Of a stretch of 64,000 bases of DNA, positions 15,483 through 24,428 are shown piece after piece. Origin of the DNA: Magnetospirillum gryphiswaldense MSR-1 v2 (lineage in GTDB: Bacteria > Pseudomonadota > Alphaproteobacteria > Rhodospirillales > Magnetospirillaceae); NCBI RefSeq assembly GCF_000513295.1, contig NC_023065.1, positions 496,001 to 560,000 on the forward strand, in the 5' to 3' direction. Made by a program: the position numbers and the translations under genes. The first letter of the stretch is position 1. Each line of letters starts with the position of its first letter. The notes beneath the pieces are model-generated. The model did not search any database, was not told the origin of the DNA, and saw only the letters and a program-made list of their open reading frames with translations.

Positions 15483-17348
15483 ATGTCCAACACTCCGCTC
15501 AAGATCGTCGTCGTCGGCCATGTGGACCACGGCAAGTCCACCCTGGTCGGTCGTCTGCTGCACGAAACCGGCGCCCTGCCCGAAGGCAAGGTCGAGTACC
15601 TGAAGGAAGTCTGCGACAAGCGCGGCATGCCGTTCGAATGGGCCTTCGTCATGGATGCGCTTCAGGCCGAACGCGACCAGGGCATCACCATCGACACCTC
15701 GCAATTGCGGTTCCATACCGGCAACCGTCCGGTGCTGATCATCGATGCCCCCGGCCACAAGGAATTCCTGAAGAACATGATCACCGGCGCCGCGTCCGCC
15801 GAAGCCGCCGTGCTGGTCATCGACGCCCATGAAGGCGTGCAGGAACAATCCCGCCGCCATGGCTATCTGCTGCACCTCCTGGGCCTGACCCAGATCGCCG
15901 TCGCCGTCAACAAGATGGATCTGGTCGATTGGTCGGAAGCCCGCTTCCAGGAGGTGGAAGCGGAAATCCGCGCCTATCTGGGCGGCATCGGCGTCACCCC
16001 CACCCATGTGGTGCCGGTGTCGGCGCGCGGTGGCGACAACATCAACGCCGTTTCGGAAAAGTCGGCCTGGTACAAGGGGCCGTCGGTGATCGGCGCGCTG
16101 GATGGTTTCGCTGCCGCTGCCGTCGCTACCGATCTGGCTTTGCGCCTGCCGGTGCAGGACGTCTACAAGTTCGACAGCCGCCGCATCATCTCGGGCCGCA
16201 TCGAAAGCGGGCGCATCAAGGTGGGCGACCGCCTGACCTTCTCGCCCTCGGGCAAGTCGGCCCGCGTCGCCAGCATCGAAGGCTGGGCCGGGTCCGACAT
16301 CACCGTGCTCAGTGCCGGTGCCGGCCAGTCGGTGGGCGTCACCCTGGACGAGCCCATTTTCGTCGAGCGCGGTCAAGTGGCCCATCTGGCCGAAGCCGCC
16401 CCGGCCTTGGCCCATGAAATCCGGGCCCGCGTGTTCTGGCTGGGCCGCGACCCGCTGGCCTTGGGCGACCGCCTCAAGCTGAAGCTGGCCACCGCCGAAT
16501 ATCACGTGGAAGTGGCGGCCATCGAGAAGGTCATCGACGTCGAGGATCTGGGCAGTCACCAGGGCGCCCAGGTCGGTCGCAACGCCGTGGCCGAACTGGT
16601 GTTCCGTTCACGCGGGGCTATGGCCTTCGACACCTTCGGCGACAACGCCCGGCTGGGCCGCTTCGTCCTGGTGCACGGCTACGATATCGTCGGCGGCGGC
16701 ATCGTCGGTGCCGCCATGGACAACCGCAACATCTTCCATGTGGATCATCAGGTGACCTCGGAATCCCGGGCACGGGCCAATGGTCACAAGGGCGGTGTGT
16801 TGTGGCTGACCGGCCTGTCGGGTGCCGGGAAGTCGACCATCGCCATGGAACTGGAGCGCCGCCTATTCCAGAAGGGCTGGCAGGTCAACGCGTTGGACGG
16901 CGACAATGTCCGCCACGGCCTGTGCAGCGATCTGGGCTTCAGCCCCGAGGACCGCAGCGAAAACATCCGCCGCGTCGGCGAGATCGGCCATCTGTTCGCC
17001 CGGGCCGGCATGCTGGTGATCACCGCCTTCATCAGCCCCTATCGCGCCGACCGCGACCGGGTGCGTGCCATTGATCCCGAGGCCTTTCATGAAATCCATG
17101 TCGCCACCGGCTTGGATGAATGCGAACGCCGCGACCCCAAGGGTCTGTACAAAAAGGCACGCAAGGGCGAAATCATCGATTTCACCGGCGTTTCCGCCCC
17201 CTATGAGGCGCCGGAAAATCCTGAATTGACCCTGAATACCGATGGCAAGTCGGTGGAGGAGACGGTGAGCGAATTGGTCTCCTATGTGGAAGCCCAGTTC
17301 GGGCGCAACGCGGTGGACACCATGACCGCCTGGACTTTTCGTATTTAG
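15483..17348 (+). CDS. cysNC: Bifunctional sulfate adenylyltransferase subunit 1 / adenylylsulfate kinase
   Basis: This 621-residue fusion has residues 1 to about 430 as CysN, an EF-Tu-like GTPase with G-boxes GHVDHGKST, DAPGHKEF and NKMDLVD plus beta-barrel domains. Residues from about 435 are CysC, an APS kinase with Walker A GLSGAGKST and the DGDNVRHGL segment. CysN drives ATP sulfurylase by GTP hydrolysis, and CysC phosphorylates APS to PAPS. As CysH here is of the APS type, PAPS is probably made for sulfation reactions rather than for reduction. It is the last gene of the operon and is followed by a strong hairpin terminator. Confidence 0.96.
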   Translation: MSNTPLKIVVVGHVDHGKSTLVGRLLHETGALPEGKVEYLKEVCDKRGMPFEWAFVMDALQAERDQGITIDTSQLRFHTGNRPVLIIDAPGHKEFLKNMITGAASAEAAVLVIDAHEGVQEQSRRHGYLLHLLGLTQIAVAVNKMDLVDWSEARFQEVEAEIRAYLGGIGVTPTHVVPVSARGGDNINAVSEKSAWYKGPSVIGALDGFAAAAVATDLALRLPVQDVYKFDSRRIISGRIESGRIKVGDRLTFSPSGKSARVASIEGWAGSDITVLSAGAGQSVGVTLDEPIFVERGQVAHLAEAAPALAHEIRARVFWLGRDPLALGDRLKLKLATAEYHVEVAAIEKVIDVEDLGSHQGAQVGRNAVAELVFRSRGAMAFDTFGDNARLGRFVLVHGYDIVGGGIVGAAMDNRNIFHVDHQVTSESRARANGHKGGVLWLTGLSGAGKSTIAMELERRLFQKGWQVNALDGDNVRHGLCSDLGFSPEDRSENIRRVGEIGHLFARAGMLVITAFISPYRADRDRVRAIDPEAFHEIHVATGLDECERRDPKGLYKKARKGEIIDFTGVSAPYEAPENPELTLNTDGKSVEETVSELVSYVEAQFGRNAVDTMTAWTFRI

Positions 17349-17377
17349 TTTGAACGGCGACGCGTCCCACTCCCGGA

Positions 17378-17414
17378 AAGGGGAGCGAATCATACCTTCG
17401 CTCCCCTTGTTCTT
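17378..17414 (+). terminator. Rho-independent terminator of the cys operon
   Basis: A perfect 11-bp stem, AAGGGGAGCGA (17378-17388) with TCGCTCCCCTT (17398-17408), encloses a 9-base loop and is followed by a short T-rich stretch (GTTCTT). It lies 30 bases after the cysNC stop. Confidence 0.88.
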
Positions 17415-17483
17415 ATCCCAGGATGAACCCACAGTAAGAGGAATAGGTATTACCAAAAAAGAATAGGTAACAGGGGAGTGCGC

Positions 17484-19181
17484 GTGGCGAACAACCGGCT
17501 CCGAATCAAGCCTGGGCCCGAGAGCGTGCCTTTCAAGCGGCGTGCGGTTCTCAGTCGCTTGCGGTCGCGCATCAGCGAGTTGGAACTGGCGCAAAAAGAG
17601 GCCAATGCCTCCCGTGACGCGCTGATGGCCACCACCCGCGCCCTGCGTGAAAGCGAAGAGCGCTATGCCCTGGCCATGCGCGGCCCCAACGAGGGTCTGT
17701 GGGACTGGAACCCGATCACCAAGGAACTGTATCTGTCCGCCCGCTTGCTGGCCATTTTGGGGTTTTCCGGTGAAACCGTGCGCACCACCTCGCACGATTG
17801 GCTGAAGATGGTGCATCCCGATGACCGGGTGCCCTATCAATCCACCCTGGTCCAGCATCTCAAAGGCCAAACCGACCACTTTGAATGCGAATATCGGGTC
17901 CGCGGTCGCAATGGCGAATACCGCTGGATTTTGTCGCGCGGTCTGGCGGTCCGCGACGAAAACGGTGTGGCAACCCGTATGGTCGGGTCCATCGGCGACG
18001 TCACCGACCGGAAACGGCGCGAGGCGGTTCTGCGGGCCAGCGAAGCGCGCTTCCGTTCCCTGGTCGAGGCCGCCGCCAGCATCATCGTCGTCGTCGGTGC
18101 CGATGGAAGGGTGCGCGAATTCAACCGTGAGGCCGAGCGCATGTTCGGTCTGTCGGCGGCGGCGGCCATCGGTCGGGCCTGGAGCACTATCCTGGATAGC
18201 AATCGGGTGGGCCAAGACGGCGATCGCTTCGATCAATGGCTGGATGAGGTGCGCAAGGGCTGGCAGGTGCGCGATCGCGAAACGGTGCTGGGCCAGCACA
18301 TCATTTCGTGGAATCTGGCGCCGCTGAGCGATGATGACGGTATCGTCATCGTCGGTCAGGACATCACCCAGCGTCGCCGGGCGGAAACCGCGCTCAGGCA
18401 GGCCAACGATCTGTTGGAATACCGTGTTGCCGCCCGCACCGCCGAAGCCGAGGCGGCCTGCCGCCAGGCGGAAGAGGCCAACCGCTGCAAAAGCGAGTTC
18501 CTGGCCAATATGAGCCATGAATTACGCACACCCTTGAATGCCATCATCGGTTTTTCCGACGCCATGCGCCTTGGGGTGATGGGGCCGGTGGAAAATCCGC
18601 TTTACGCTGAATACGTCCAGGCCATCTGGGAATCGGGCACGCACCTTTTGTCCATTATCAACGACGTCCTCGACCTGTCCAAGGTCGAGGCCGGTCACTT
18701 CGACCTGGCGCCCGAACGGCTGCCGCTGACGCCTTTAGCCGAGCAGGTGATCCGGCTGATGGCGGAAAAGGCCATGCGCCACCGTCTCGAACTGCGCCTG
18801 CAGGTGGATGGCGATCCTGGCCATGCTTTGGTCGACCCGCTGCGGCTGAAGCAGGTTCTGTTCAACTTGCTGGCCAACGCCGTCAAGTTCACTCCTGCCG
18901 GCGGTCATGTCATTCTGTCCTTGGGCCGCGATGACGGCGGCAGTTGGATCAAGGTCGCCGATTCGGGTATCGGCATGAGGCCGGAAGATATCGACCGGGT
19001 GTTGGAACCCTTCGTCCAGATCGATTCCCACCTGAGCCGACGCAATATGGGGACCGGGCTGGGCTTGCCCTTGGCCAAGCGTTTCATCGAGTTGCATGGC
19101 GGCACCTTGGCCCTGGCCAGCCAGCCGGGGCAGGGGACGGTGGTGACCATCCGTCTGTCGCCGGCCATGGCGCTATGCTAG
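17484..19181 (+). CDS. Soluble PAS-PAS histidine kinase
   Basis: This 565-residue cytoplasmic kinase has an N-terminal coiled coil (about 20-55) and two PAS domains, at about 55-175 (with a PAC motif ending [10 protein letters not shown]) and 180-300. A second coiled coil leads to a HisKA domain with phospho-His in [18 protein letters not shown], and an HATPase domain with boxes [15 protein letters not shown] and GTGLGLPL. There are no membrane helices. I chose the GTG at 17484 with AGGGGA upstream; the GTG two codons earlier would overlap that site. No regulator is adjacent. The upstream spacer holds two copies of GAATAGGTA about 21 bases apart. Confidence 0.88.
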   Translation: MANNRLRIKPGPESVPFKRRAVLSRLRSRISELELAQKEANASRDALMATTRALRESEERYALAMRGPNEGLWDWNPITKELYLSARLLAILGFSGETVRTTSHDWLKMVHPDDRVPYQSTLVQHLKGQTDHFECEYRVRGRNGEYRWILSRGLAVRDENGVATRMVGSIGDVTDRKRREAVLRASEARFRSLVEAAASIIVVVGADGRVREFNREAERMFGLSAAAAIGRAWSTILDSNRVGQDGDRFDQWLDEVRKGWQVRDRETVLGQHIISWNLAPLSDDDGIVIVGQDITQRRRAETALRQANDLLEYRVAARTAEAEAACRQAEEANRCKSEFLANMSHELRTPLNAIIGFSDAMRLGVMGPVENPLYAEYVQAIWESGTHLLSIINDVLDLSKVEAGHFDLAPERLPLTPLAEQVIRLMAEKAMRHRLELRLQVDGDPGHALVDPLRLKQVLFNLLANAVKFTPAGGHVILSLGRDDGGSWIKVADSGIGMRPEDIDRVLEPFVQIDSHLSRRNMGTGLGLPLAKRFIELHGGTLALASQPGQGTVVTIRLSPAMALC

Positions 19182-19214
19182 GCTGGGGGCTTGTCGTCAG
19201 CGGGAGCATTTTCC

Positions 19215-20594
19215 ATGTCCGGTTTTGATTTCGACCTTGTCACCATCGGCGCCGGTTCGGGCGGGGTGCGCGCTTCGCGCATGGCCGCGCGGCTGGGCAA
19301 AAGGGTGGCGGTGGCCGAAGAAAGCCGGGTCGGCGGCACCTGCGTCATGCGCGGCTGCGTGCCGAAAAAGCTGCTGGTCATGGGCGCCCATATGGCCGAG
19401 GACATCGCCGATGCCGCCGGTTTCGGCTGGGATGTGGGCGAGGTGTCGTTCGACTGGGGCCGGCTGGTCAGCGCCAAGAACGTTGAATTGAACCGGCTGG
19501 AGGGCGTCTATAACCGCATCCTGCGCGATTCCGGCGTCACCGTGCTGGAAGGCCGTGGCACGGTCGTCGACGCCCACACCGTCGAGGTGGCGGGCAAGCG
19601 CTATTCGGCAGAAAACATCCTGATCGCCACCGGCGGACGCCCGTCCTTGCCCAAGATTCCCGGCATCGAGCACGCCATCACCTCGAACGAGGCCCTGGAC
19701 CTGCTGCAATTGCCCAAATCCATGGTCATTGTCGGCGGCGGCTATATCGCGGTGGAATTCGCCGGTATTTTCAATGCATTGGGCGTCAAGGTGACGCAAG
19801 TCCTGCGCGGCGAGGCGACGTTGCGCGGCTTCGACCAGGACATCCGCGCCGCCCTGGATGAAGCCCTGGTGGCCAAGGGCATTGACCTTCGGCGCGAAAC
19901 CCAGGTGCTGTCCATTGAAAAGGTGGCGGGTGGCTATGATCTGCGGCTGTCGGGCGACGAAACCCTGCGCGTCGATCTGGTCATGTACGCCACCGGACGC
20001 GCCCCCAATACCAGTGGCCTGGGTCTGGTGGACGTGGGCGTGCAGATGGATGAAAACGGCGCCATCGTGGTGGATGAGTTTTCCCATACCTCGGTGCCCA
20101 GCATCTGGGCCATCGGCGATGTCACCGACCGCATGAACCTGACGCCGGTGGCCCTGGCCGAGGGCATGGCCCTGGTGCAGACTCTGTTTCTGGGCAATCC
20201 GACCACTGTGGATTACGAAAACGTGCCCACCGCCGTGTTCTCCATGCCGACCATCTCCACCGTCGGCCTGACCGAGGAACAGGCGCGTACCAAGTGCGGC
20301 TGCGCCATCGATGTCTATGTGTCGCGCTTCAAACCCATGAAGAACACGCTGTCGGGCCGCGACGAACGTACGCTGATGAAGATGATCGTCGAGCGCGCCA
20401 CCGACAAGGTTTTGGGTATTCACGTTTTGGGGCCGGATGCGGCGGAAATGGTTCAGGGTTTCGCCGTGGCGCTGAAATGCGGGGTGACCAAGGCGCAGAT
20501 GGATTCCACCATCGGCATCCACCCGACGGCCGCCGAGGAACTGGTGACCATGCGCGATAAAAGGCCCGATCCCAGCCCGGAATGTCAGGATTGA
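19215..20594 (+). CDS. gor: Glutathione-disulfide reductase
   Basis: This 459-residue class I pyridine nucleotide-disulfide oxidoreductase has the FAD-binding GAGSGG at residues 12-17 and a redox-active pair Cys43-x4-Cys48 in GGTCVMRGCVPKK. An NAD(P)-binding GGGYIAVEF is followed by the FAD-contacting ATGRAPN and AIGDV segments and the C-terminal His-Glu pair in HPTAAEE. The CVMRGCVPKK variant is typical of glutathione reductases rather than lipoamide dehydrogenases. It reduces GSSG with NADPH. I chose the ATG at 19215, which follows GGGAG at a suitable distance; an earlier in-frame start (19191) is less likely. Confidence 0.93.
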   Translation: MSGFDFDLVTIGAGSGGVRASRMAARLGKRVAVAEESRVGGTCVMRGCVPKKLLVMGAHMAEDIADAAGFGWDVGEVSFDWGRLVSAKNVELNRLEGVYNRILRDSGVTVLEGRGTVVDAHTVEVAGKRYSAENILIATGGRPSLPKIPGIEHAITSNEALDLLQLPKSMVIVGGGYIAVEFAGIFNALGVKVTQVLRGEATLRGFDQDIRAALDEALVAKGIDLRRETQVLSIEKVAGGYDLRLSGDETLRVDLVMYATGRAPNTSGLGLVDVGVQMDENGAIVVDEFSHTSVPSIWAIGDVTDRMNLTPVALAEGMALVQTLFLGNPTTVDYENVPTAVFSMPTISTVGLTEEQARTKCGCAIDVYVSRFKPMKNTLSGRDERTLMKMIVERATDKVLGIHVLGPDAAEMVQGFAVALKCGVTKAQMDSTIGIHPTAAEELVTMRDKRPDPSPECQD

Positions 20595-20628
20595 TGGAGC
20601 TTATCCCGTGTGAGGTGGGTTTTGTCCG

Positions 20629-20826
20629 GTGGCTCTGTCGGGCATGGTGTTCGGCTCGTACGTGCGCGGTGAACAGCGCGACGATATGGATTTGATCGCC
20701 TATACCAGGCTGCAATTAGAGCTCAGCGATGCGCTGGGGCTGCAAGTCGATCTGGTCGAGCGTGAAGTCCTGCGCCCCCGTCAGCATCCCGAGTGCTGTC
20801 CGAACTGGTCTTGTTGTGAAGCGTGA
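20629..20826 (+). pseudogene. Degenerate MNT-type nucleotidyltransferase antitoxin
   Basis: The frame encodes a remnant of a minimal nucleotidyltransferase with the signature GSYVRGEQRDDMD (family GSxxRG...SDxD) and the downstream LGLQVDLVE segment. The usual N-terminal ~20 residues are missing. The expected Ser before the first metal Asp is changed (DDMD). Near 20791-20796 the frame is broken: shifting by one base there gives a family-like ending LSELVLL and a stop at 20817-20819 that would overlap the next start as GTGA. As it stands, the reading frame runs to a TGA at 20826 through Cys-rich nonsense. The gene is therefore decayed. Confidence 0.7.
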
Positions 20827-21016
20827 CCCTGCCGCCTGTTTTGCCGATATGCTGGATTACGCTCGCGATGCGCAATCCTTTGTCGTCGGTATGAGCAACA
20901 TCATGGCTCATGATTACCTGGGTATCCGCATGTCACGGGTGCTCGAGACGGTGACCACGTTCGTGCCGCTGCTGATTTGCCGTTTACCTGATATGATCGA
21001 CGAAATTTCACCCTGA
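20816..21016 (+). pseudogene. Degenerate HEPN-type toxin remnant (DUF86/HepT-like)
   Basis: This 66-codon frame starts at a GTG and retains the two ends of a HepT-like HEPN protein: an N-terminal helix (DPAACFADMLDYARDAQSF) joined to NIMAHDYLGI, which matches the family RxxxxH-type motif region (normally RNxxxHxY), then the C-terminal helix. Known members are about 110-120 residues, so about 40 central residues seem deleted, and the Arg of the RNase motif is not visible. It overlaps the upstream MNT remnant exactly as intact MntA-HepT operons do. The whole 20595-21035 stretch has no other content. Confidence 0.65.
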
Positions 21017-21035
21017 TTGGTCAAAGGGTTCCATT

Positions 21036-21911
21036 GTGCTGGATTACGATTTCCCCCTGTGGCGGCCGCCGTCGGAAGGCGACAATCTGATCATCCAGGC
21101 GACGTTGGGCTGCCGTTTCAACGGCTGCACCTTCTGCTCCATGTACAAGGTCAAGGAATATCGCGCCCGCGATCTGGATGCCGTCTACGACGACATCGCC
21201 GCCGCCGCCTTGGTTTGGCCCGATGCCCATCGGGTGTTTCTGGCCGATGGCGACGCCTATAACCTGCCCACCGATCATCTGGCCGCCATCTGCGACCGTC
21301 TGGCGGCGACCTTCCCCAACCTGCAACGGGTGACGGCTTACGCCACGCCGTTCAATCTGCTGGGCAAAAGCGTCGCTGAAATTCAGTTCCTCAAGGCCAA
21401 GAAGCTGTCGCTGGTCTATGTCGGTATCGAAAGCGGCTCGGACTTTTTGCTGAAAAAAATCAAGAAGGGCAATGCCAAGCAGATGCACGACGGTCTGGCC
21501 CGCGCGGCCCAGGCCGGGCTTAAGGTGTCGGCTACGGTGATCACCGGCCTGGGCGGCCAAGCCCATTGGCAGCAGCACATGGACGAGACGGCGGATCTGA
21601 TCAACAAGGTGCCGGTGACCTTTCTGTCCACCTTGCAATTGCGGTTGGCCGACGAGGTCGAGGACCGCTTTTTCGACAAATTCGGCGAGCCGTTCCAGTG
21701 GCAGGATGATGCGGCCATCCTGCTGGAAATGCGCCGGCTGGTGGAGCGGCTCGACCCGCCCAGCCCGGTGATTTTCCGTTCCAACCACGCCAGCAACGCT
21801 TTGCCTTTGGCCGGGACCCTGCCCAAGGATAAAGCCCGCGTCTTGGCCCAGATCGACCATGCCGTCAGTATGGGCGGTGGACTTCGGCCCAAATGGATGC
21901 GAGCTTTATAA
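21036..21911 (+). CDS. Radical SAM protein
   Basis: This 291-residue protein has the iron-sulfur motif C-x4-C-x2-C (GCRFNGCTFCSMY, residues about 25-36), used by the B12-binding/Elp3-like group of radical SAM enzymes. A SAM-binding GIESGSD-type segment follows in the middle (about 128-134). No B12 or accessory cluster domain is present, so the substrate cannot be named. The start is a GTG preceded by AAAGGG. It lies 160 bases upstream of the Anbu cluster on the same strand; whether it belongs functionally to that cluster is open. Confidence 0.88.
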   Translation: MLDYDFPLWRPPSEGDNLIIQATLGCRFNGCTFCSMYKVKEYRARDLDAVYDDIAAAALVWPDAHRVFLADGDAYNLPTDHLAAICDRLAATFPNLQRVTAYATPFNLLGKSVAEIQFLKAKKLSLVYVGIESGSDFLLKKIKKGNAKQMHDGLARAAQAGLKVSATVITGLGGQAHWQQHMDETADLINKVPVTFLSTLQLRLADEVEDRFFDKFGEPFQWQDDAAILLEMRRLVERLDPPSPVIFRSNHASNALPLAGTLPKDKARVLAQIDHAVSMGGGLRPKWMRAL

Positions 21912-22070
21912 GAATTCTGAAAGTGCTGCCTAAGAATTGAGCCGAAAGATCATTGATTGCGCATGGCTTTGTTGCGCACACCCCTAAAGCCCTTGAAGGA
22001 CAATGGTTTTTCCCAGGCACGCCGGTTGCATGGCTGTCTATCGACAGTGATAACAAGGAATGGAGAGGGA

Positions 22071-23489
22071 ATGGCCTACGATGAAATGAAGTCCCAGGCC
22101 GGCGGCGTTCGCGCTCCTTACCGGACTTATGAAAACTGGTTGCTGTCGCTGCCGCCCGATCTGCTGCGCCGCAAGCACGAAGAAGCCGACATGCTGTTCC
22201 GGCGTCTGGGCATCACTTTTGCCGTTTATGGCGACCAGGACGGCACCGAGCGTCTGATCCCCTTCGACACCGTTCCGCGCATCATCGCCGCCAAGGAATG
22301 GAAGCATCTGTCCACCGGCTGTTGCCAGCGCGTGCGCGCGCTCAATGCTTTTCTGACCGATCTCTATCACGGCCAGGATATCCTGAAGGCCGGCATCATC
22401 CCCAAGGAACACGTGTTGACCAACAACATGTTCCGCAAGGAGATGATGGGTATCGACGTGGCCCGCGACGTCTATGTGCACGTGGCCGGCATCGATCTGG
22501 TGCGCACCGGCGAGAACGATTTTTATGTCCTCGAGGACAATCTGCGCTCGCCGTCCGGGGTTTCCTACATGCTGGAAAACCGGGCGATGATGATGCGCCT
22601 GTTCCCCGACCTGTTCGCCCGCCACCGGGTGGCGGCGGTGGACGATTATCCGGATATCCTGATCAAGAATCTGCGTTCGGTGGCGCCGGCCAAGTGCAAG
22701 GGCGACCCCACCGTGGTGATGATGACGCCGGGCTACTACAATTCCGCCTATTTCGAGCACGCCTTCCTGGCCGAGCAGATGGGCATCGAACTGGTGGAAG
22801 GCCGCGACCTGTTCGTCTCCGACGGTCTGGTGTGGATGCGCACCACCCGTGGTCCCAAGCGCGTCGACGTGATCTATCGCCGCATCGACGACGATTTCAT
22901 GGACCCCGACGCCTTCAACCCGGATTCCACCTTGGGCGTGCGCGGCCTGCTCGACGTCTACCGCAATGGCGGGGTGACCTTGGCCAACGCCATCGGCACC
23001 GGCGTTGCCGACGACAAGGCCACCTATACCTACGTCCCCGAGATGATCCGCTTTTATCTGGGCGAGGAACCCATCCTCAACAACGTTCCCACCTGGCGGC
23101 TGGAGCGCGACGACGACCGCAAATACGTGCTTGAGCATCTGGGCGAACTGGTGGTCAAGGAAGTGCAGGGCGCCGGCGGTTATGGCATGCTGGTGGGACC
23201 GACCTCGACCAAGGCGCAGATCGAGGAATTCCGCCTGCGCATCTTGGCCAATCCCAGCAATTACATCGCCCAGCCGACCCTGGCGCTGTCGACGGTGCCG
23301 ACCCTGGTCGAGCAGGGCATCGCGCCCCGGCACGTGGATTTGCGTCCCTATGTGCTGGCCGGCGAAACCGTCACTCTGGTGCCGGGCGGCTTGACCCGTG
23401 TGGCGCTGACCGAAGGGTCGCTGGTGGTCAACTCGTCGCAAGGCGGCGGAACCAAGGATACCTGGGTGCTGGAGAACGACCCATGCTGA
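22071..23489 (+). CDS. Circularly permuted ATP-grasp protein (COG2308)
   Basis: This 472-residue protein matches the circularly permuted ATP-grasp type 2 family. Visible segments are MLENRAMMMRLFPDLF, the EDNLRSPSGVSY metal and nucleotide region, and VVKEVQGAGGYGMLVG near residue 365. ATP-grasp enzymes ligate carboxylates to amines or thiols through an acyl-phosphate. This family occurs beside the alpha-E protein and the Anbu peptidase, as here, and is proposed to make a peptide-like product. I chose the ATG at 22071 (GGAGAGGG upstream) instead of an earlier frame opening. Its stop overlaps the next gene by 7 bases. Confidence 0.92.
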   Translation: MAYDEMKSQAGGVRAPYRTYENWLLSLPPDLLRRKHEEADMLFRRLGITFAVYGDQDGTERLIPFDTVPRIIAAKEWKHLSTGCCQRVRALNAFLTDLYHGQDILKAGIIPKEHVLTNNMFRKEMMGIDVARDVYVHVAGIDLVRTGENDFYVLEDNLRSPSGVSYMLENRAMMMRLFPDLFARHRVAAVDDYPDILIKNLRSVAPAKCKGDPTVVMMTPGYYNSAYFEHAFLAEQMGIELVEGRDLFVSDGLVWMRTTRGPKRVDVIYRRIDDDFMDPDAFNPDSTLGVRGLLDVYRNGGVTLANAIGTGVADDKATYTYVPEMIRFYLGEEPILNNVPTWRLERDDDRKYVLEHLGELVVKEVQGAGGYGMLVGPTSTKAQIEEFRLRILANPSNYIAQPTLALSTVPTLVEQGIAPRHVDLRPYVLAGETVTLVPGGLTRVALTEGSLVVNSSQGGGTKDTWVLENDPC

Positions 23490-24409
23490 GCCGTACCGCT
23501 GAACATCTGTACTGGTTGAGCCGGTACATGGAGCGGGCCGAGAACATTGCCCGTTTCCTCGACGTCGCCAACCGCACCGCACTGTCGGCCAGCGGTGACC
23601 GCAACGCCTTCTGGCGCTCGGTGCTGTCCATCGCCGGCGGCGAGAAGGCCTTCAACGCCCGCTATGGCGAAGCCTCCGCCGTCAATGTGGTCAGCTTCAC
23701 CGTGCTGGATTCCACCAATCCGTCCTCGATTTACGCGGCGCTCAGGGCGGCGCGTGAAAACGCCCATGCGGTGCGTTCGGTCATCCCCAACGAATTGTGG
23801 GAAGCCATGAACGCCACTTGGCTGGAGGTCAAGTCCATGGACGGCCCCCGCCTGCGCGAACAAGGCCTGATCGCTTTTTGCGAATGGGTGCGCGAACGCT
23901 CGCACCTGTTCCGCGGCATTGTCGACGGCGTCATGCTGCGCGACGAGCCTTATCACTTCCTGCGCCTGGGCACGGCGCTGGAGCGGGCCGACAACACGGC
24001 GCGCCTGATCGGCGTGCCCTTGGGCGGCTTCTCGCCCAGCGGCGCCGGTTCCGATCCGTTCGGCCATGTGCATTGGGCGGTGGTGCTGCGCTCGGTCAGT
24101 GCGCTCAAGGCCTATCGCACCGTCTATCGCGACGAACCCAAGCAGACCAATGCGCTTGATATGCTGATCCTGCGCGACGATATGCCCAGGTCGCTGCAAT
24201 CGTGCCTGGGTTTTGCCTTGAAGTCACTGGAAGCGCTGGGGCCGGATCTGGAATGCACCCGGATGACCGGGGCGTTGCAGGCCCGCTTGCACTGGAGCAA
24301 GCTGGATGAGTTGCTGGACAAGGGCCTAGCTGCCTTCATCAGCGATTTCATCACCGCCAACAACCATCTCAGTGCTCGATTGCACGAAGACTTCTTGATG
24401 TCGGCCTGA
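23483..24409 (+). CDS. Alpha-E domain protein (COG2307)
   Basis: This 308-residue all-helical protein belongs to the alpha-E family, recognised by LSRTAEHLYWLSRYMERAENIARFLD at the N-terminus (shown in part: LYWLSRYMERAEN). Its biochemical role is not established. It nearly always accompanies the ATP-grasp family encoded just upstream, and sometimes is fused to it, so the two are likely subunits of one enzyme. The genes overlap by 7 bases and Anbu follows 19 bases downstream, consistent with a three-gene operon. Confidence 0.92.
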   Translation: MLSRTAEHLYWLSRYMERAENIARFLDVANRTALSASGDRNAFWRSVLSIAGGEKAFNARYGEASAVNVVSFTVLDSTNPSSIYAALRAARENAHAVRSVIPNELWEAMNATWLEVKSMDGPRLREQGLIAFCEWVRERSHLFRGIVDGVMLRDEPYHFLRLGTALERADNTARLIGVPLGGFSPSGAGSDPFGHVHWAVVLRSVSALKAYRTVYRDEPKQTNALDMLILRDDMPRSLQSCLGFALKSLEALGPDLECTRMTGALQARLHWSKLDELLDKGLAAFISDFITANNHLSARLHEDFLMSA

Positions 24410-24428
24410 CCGCCGCAGGGGAATATCG

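Noticed and set aside
14469-16559. Open frame of 696 codons on the minus strand, opposite cysD and cysNC
   Set aside because: It is a shadow of two unambiguous genes, with the same low-complexity composition.
17439-17472. Two copies of GAATAGGTA before the soluble PAS kinase as tandem regulator sites
   Set aside because: Two short direct repeats 21 bases apart are not enough to claim an operator, and the second one runs into the ribosome-binding region.
22034-22047. CTGTC-tatc-GACAG hairpin before the ATP-grasp gene
   Set aside because: Five-base arms are expected by chance in a window of this size, and there is no T-run.
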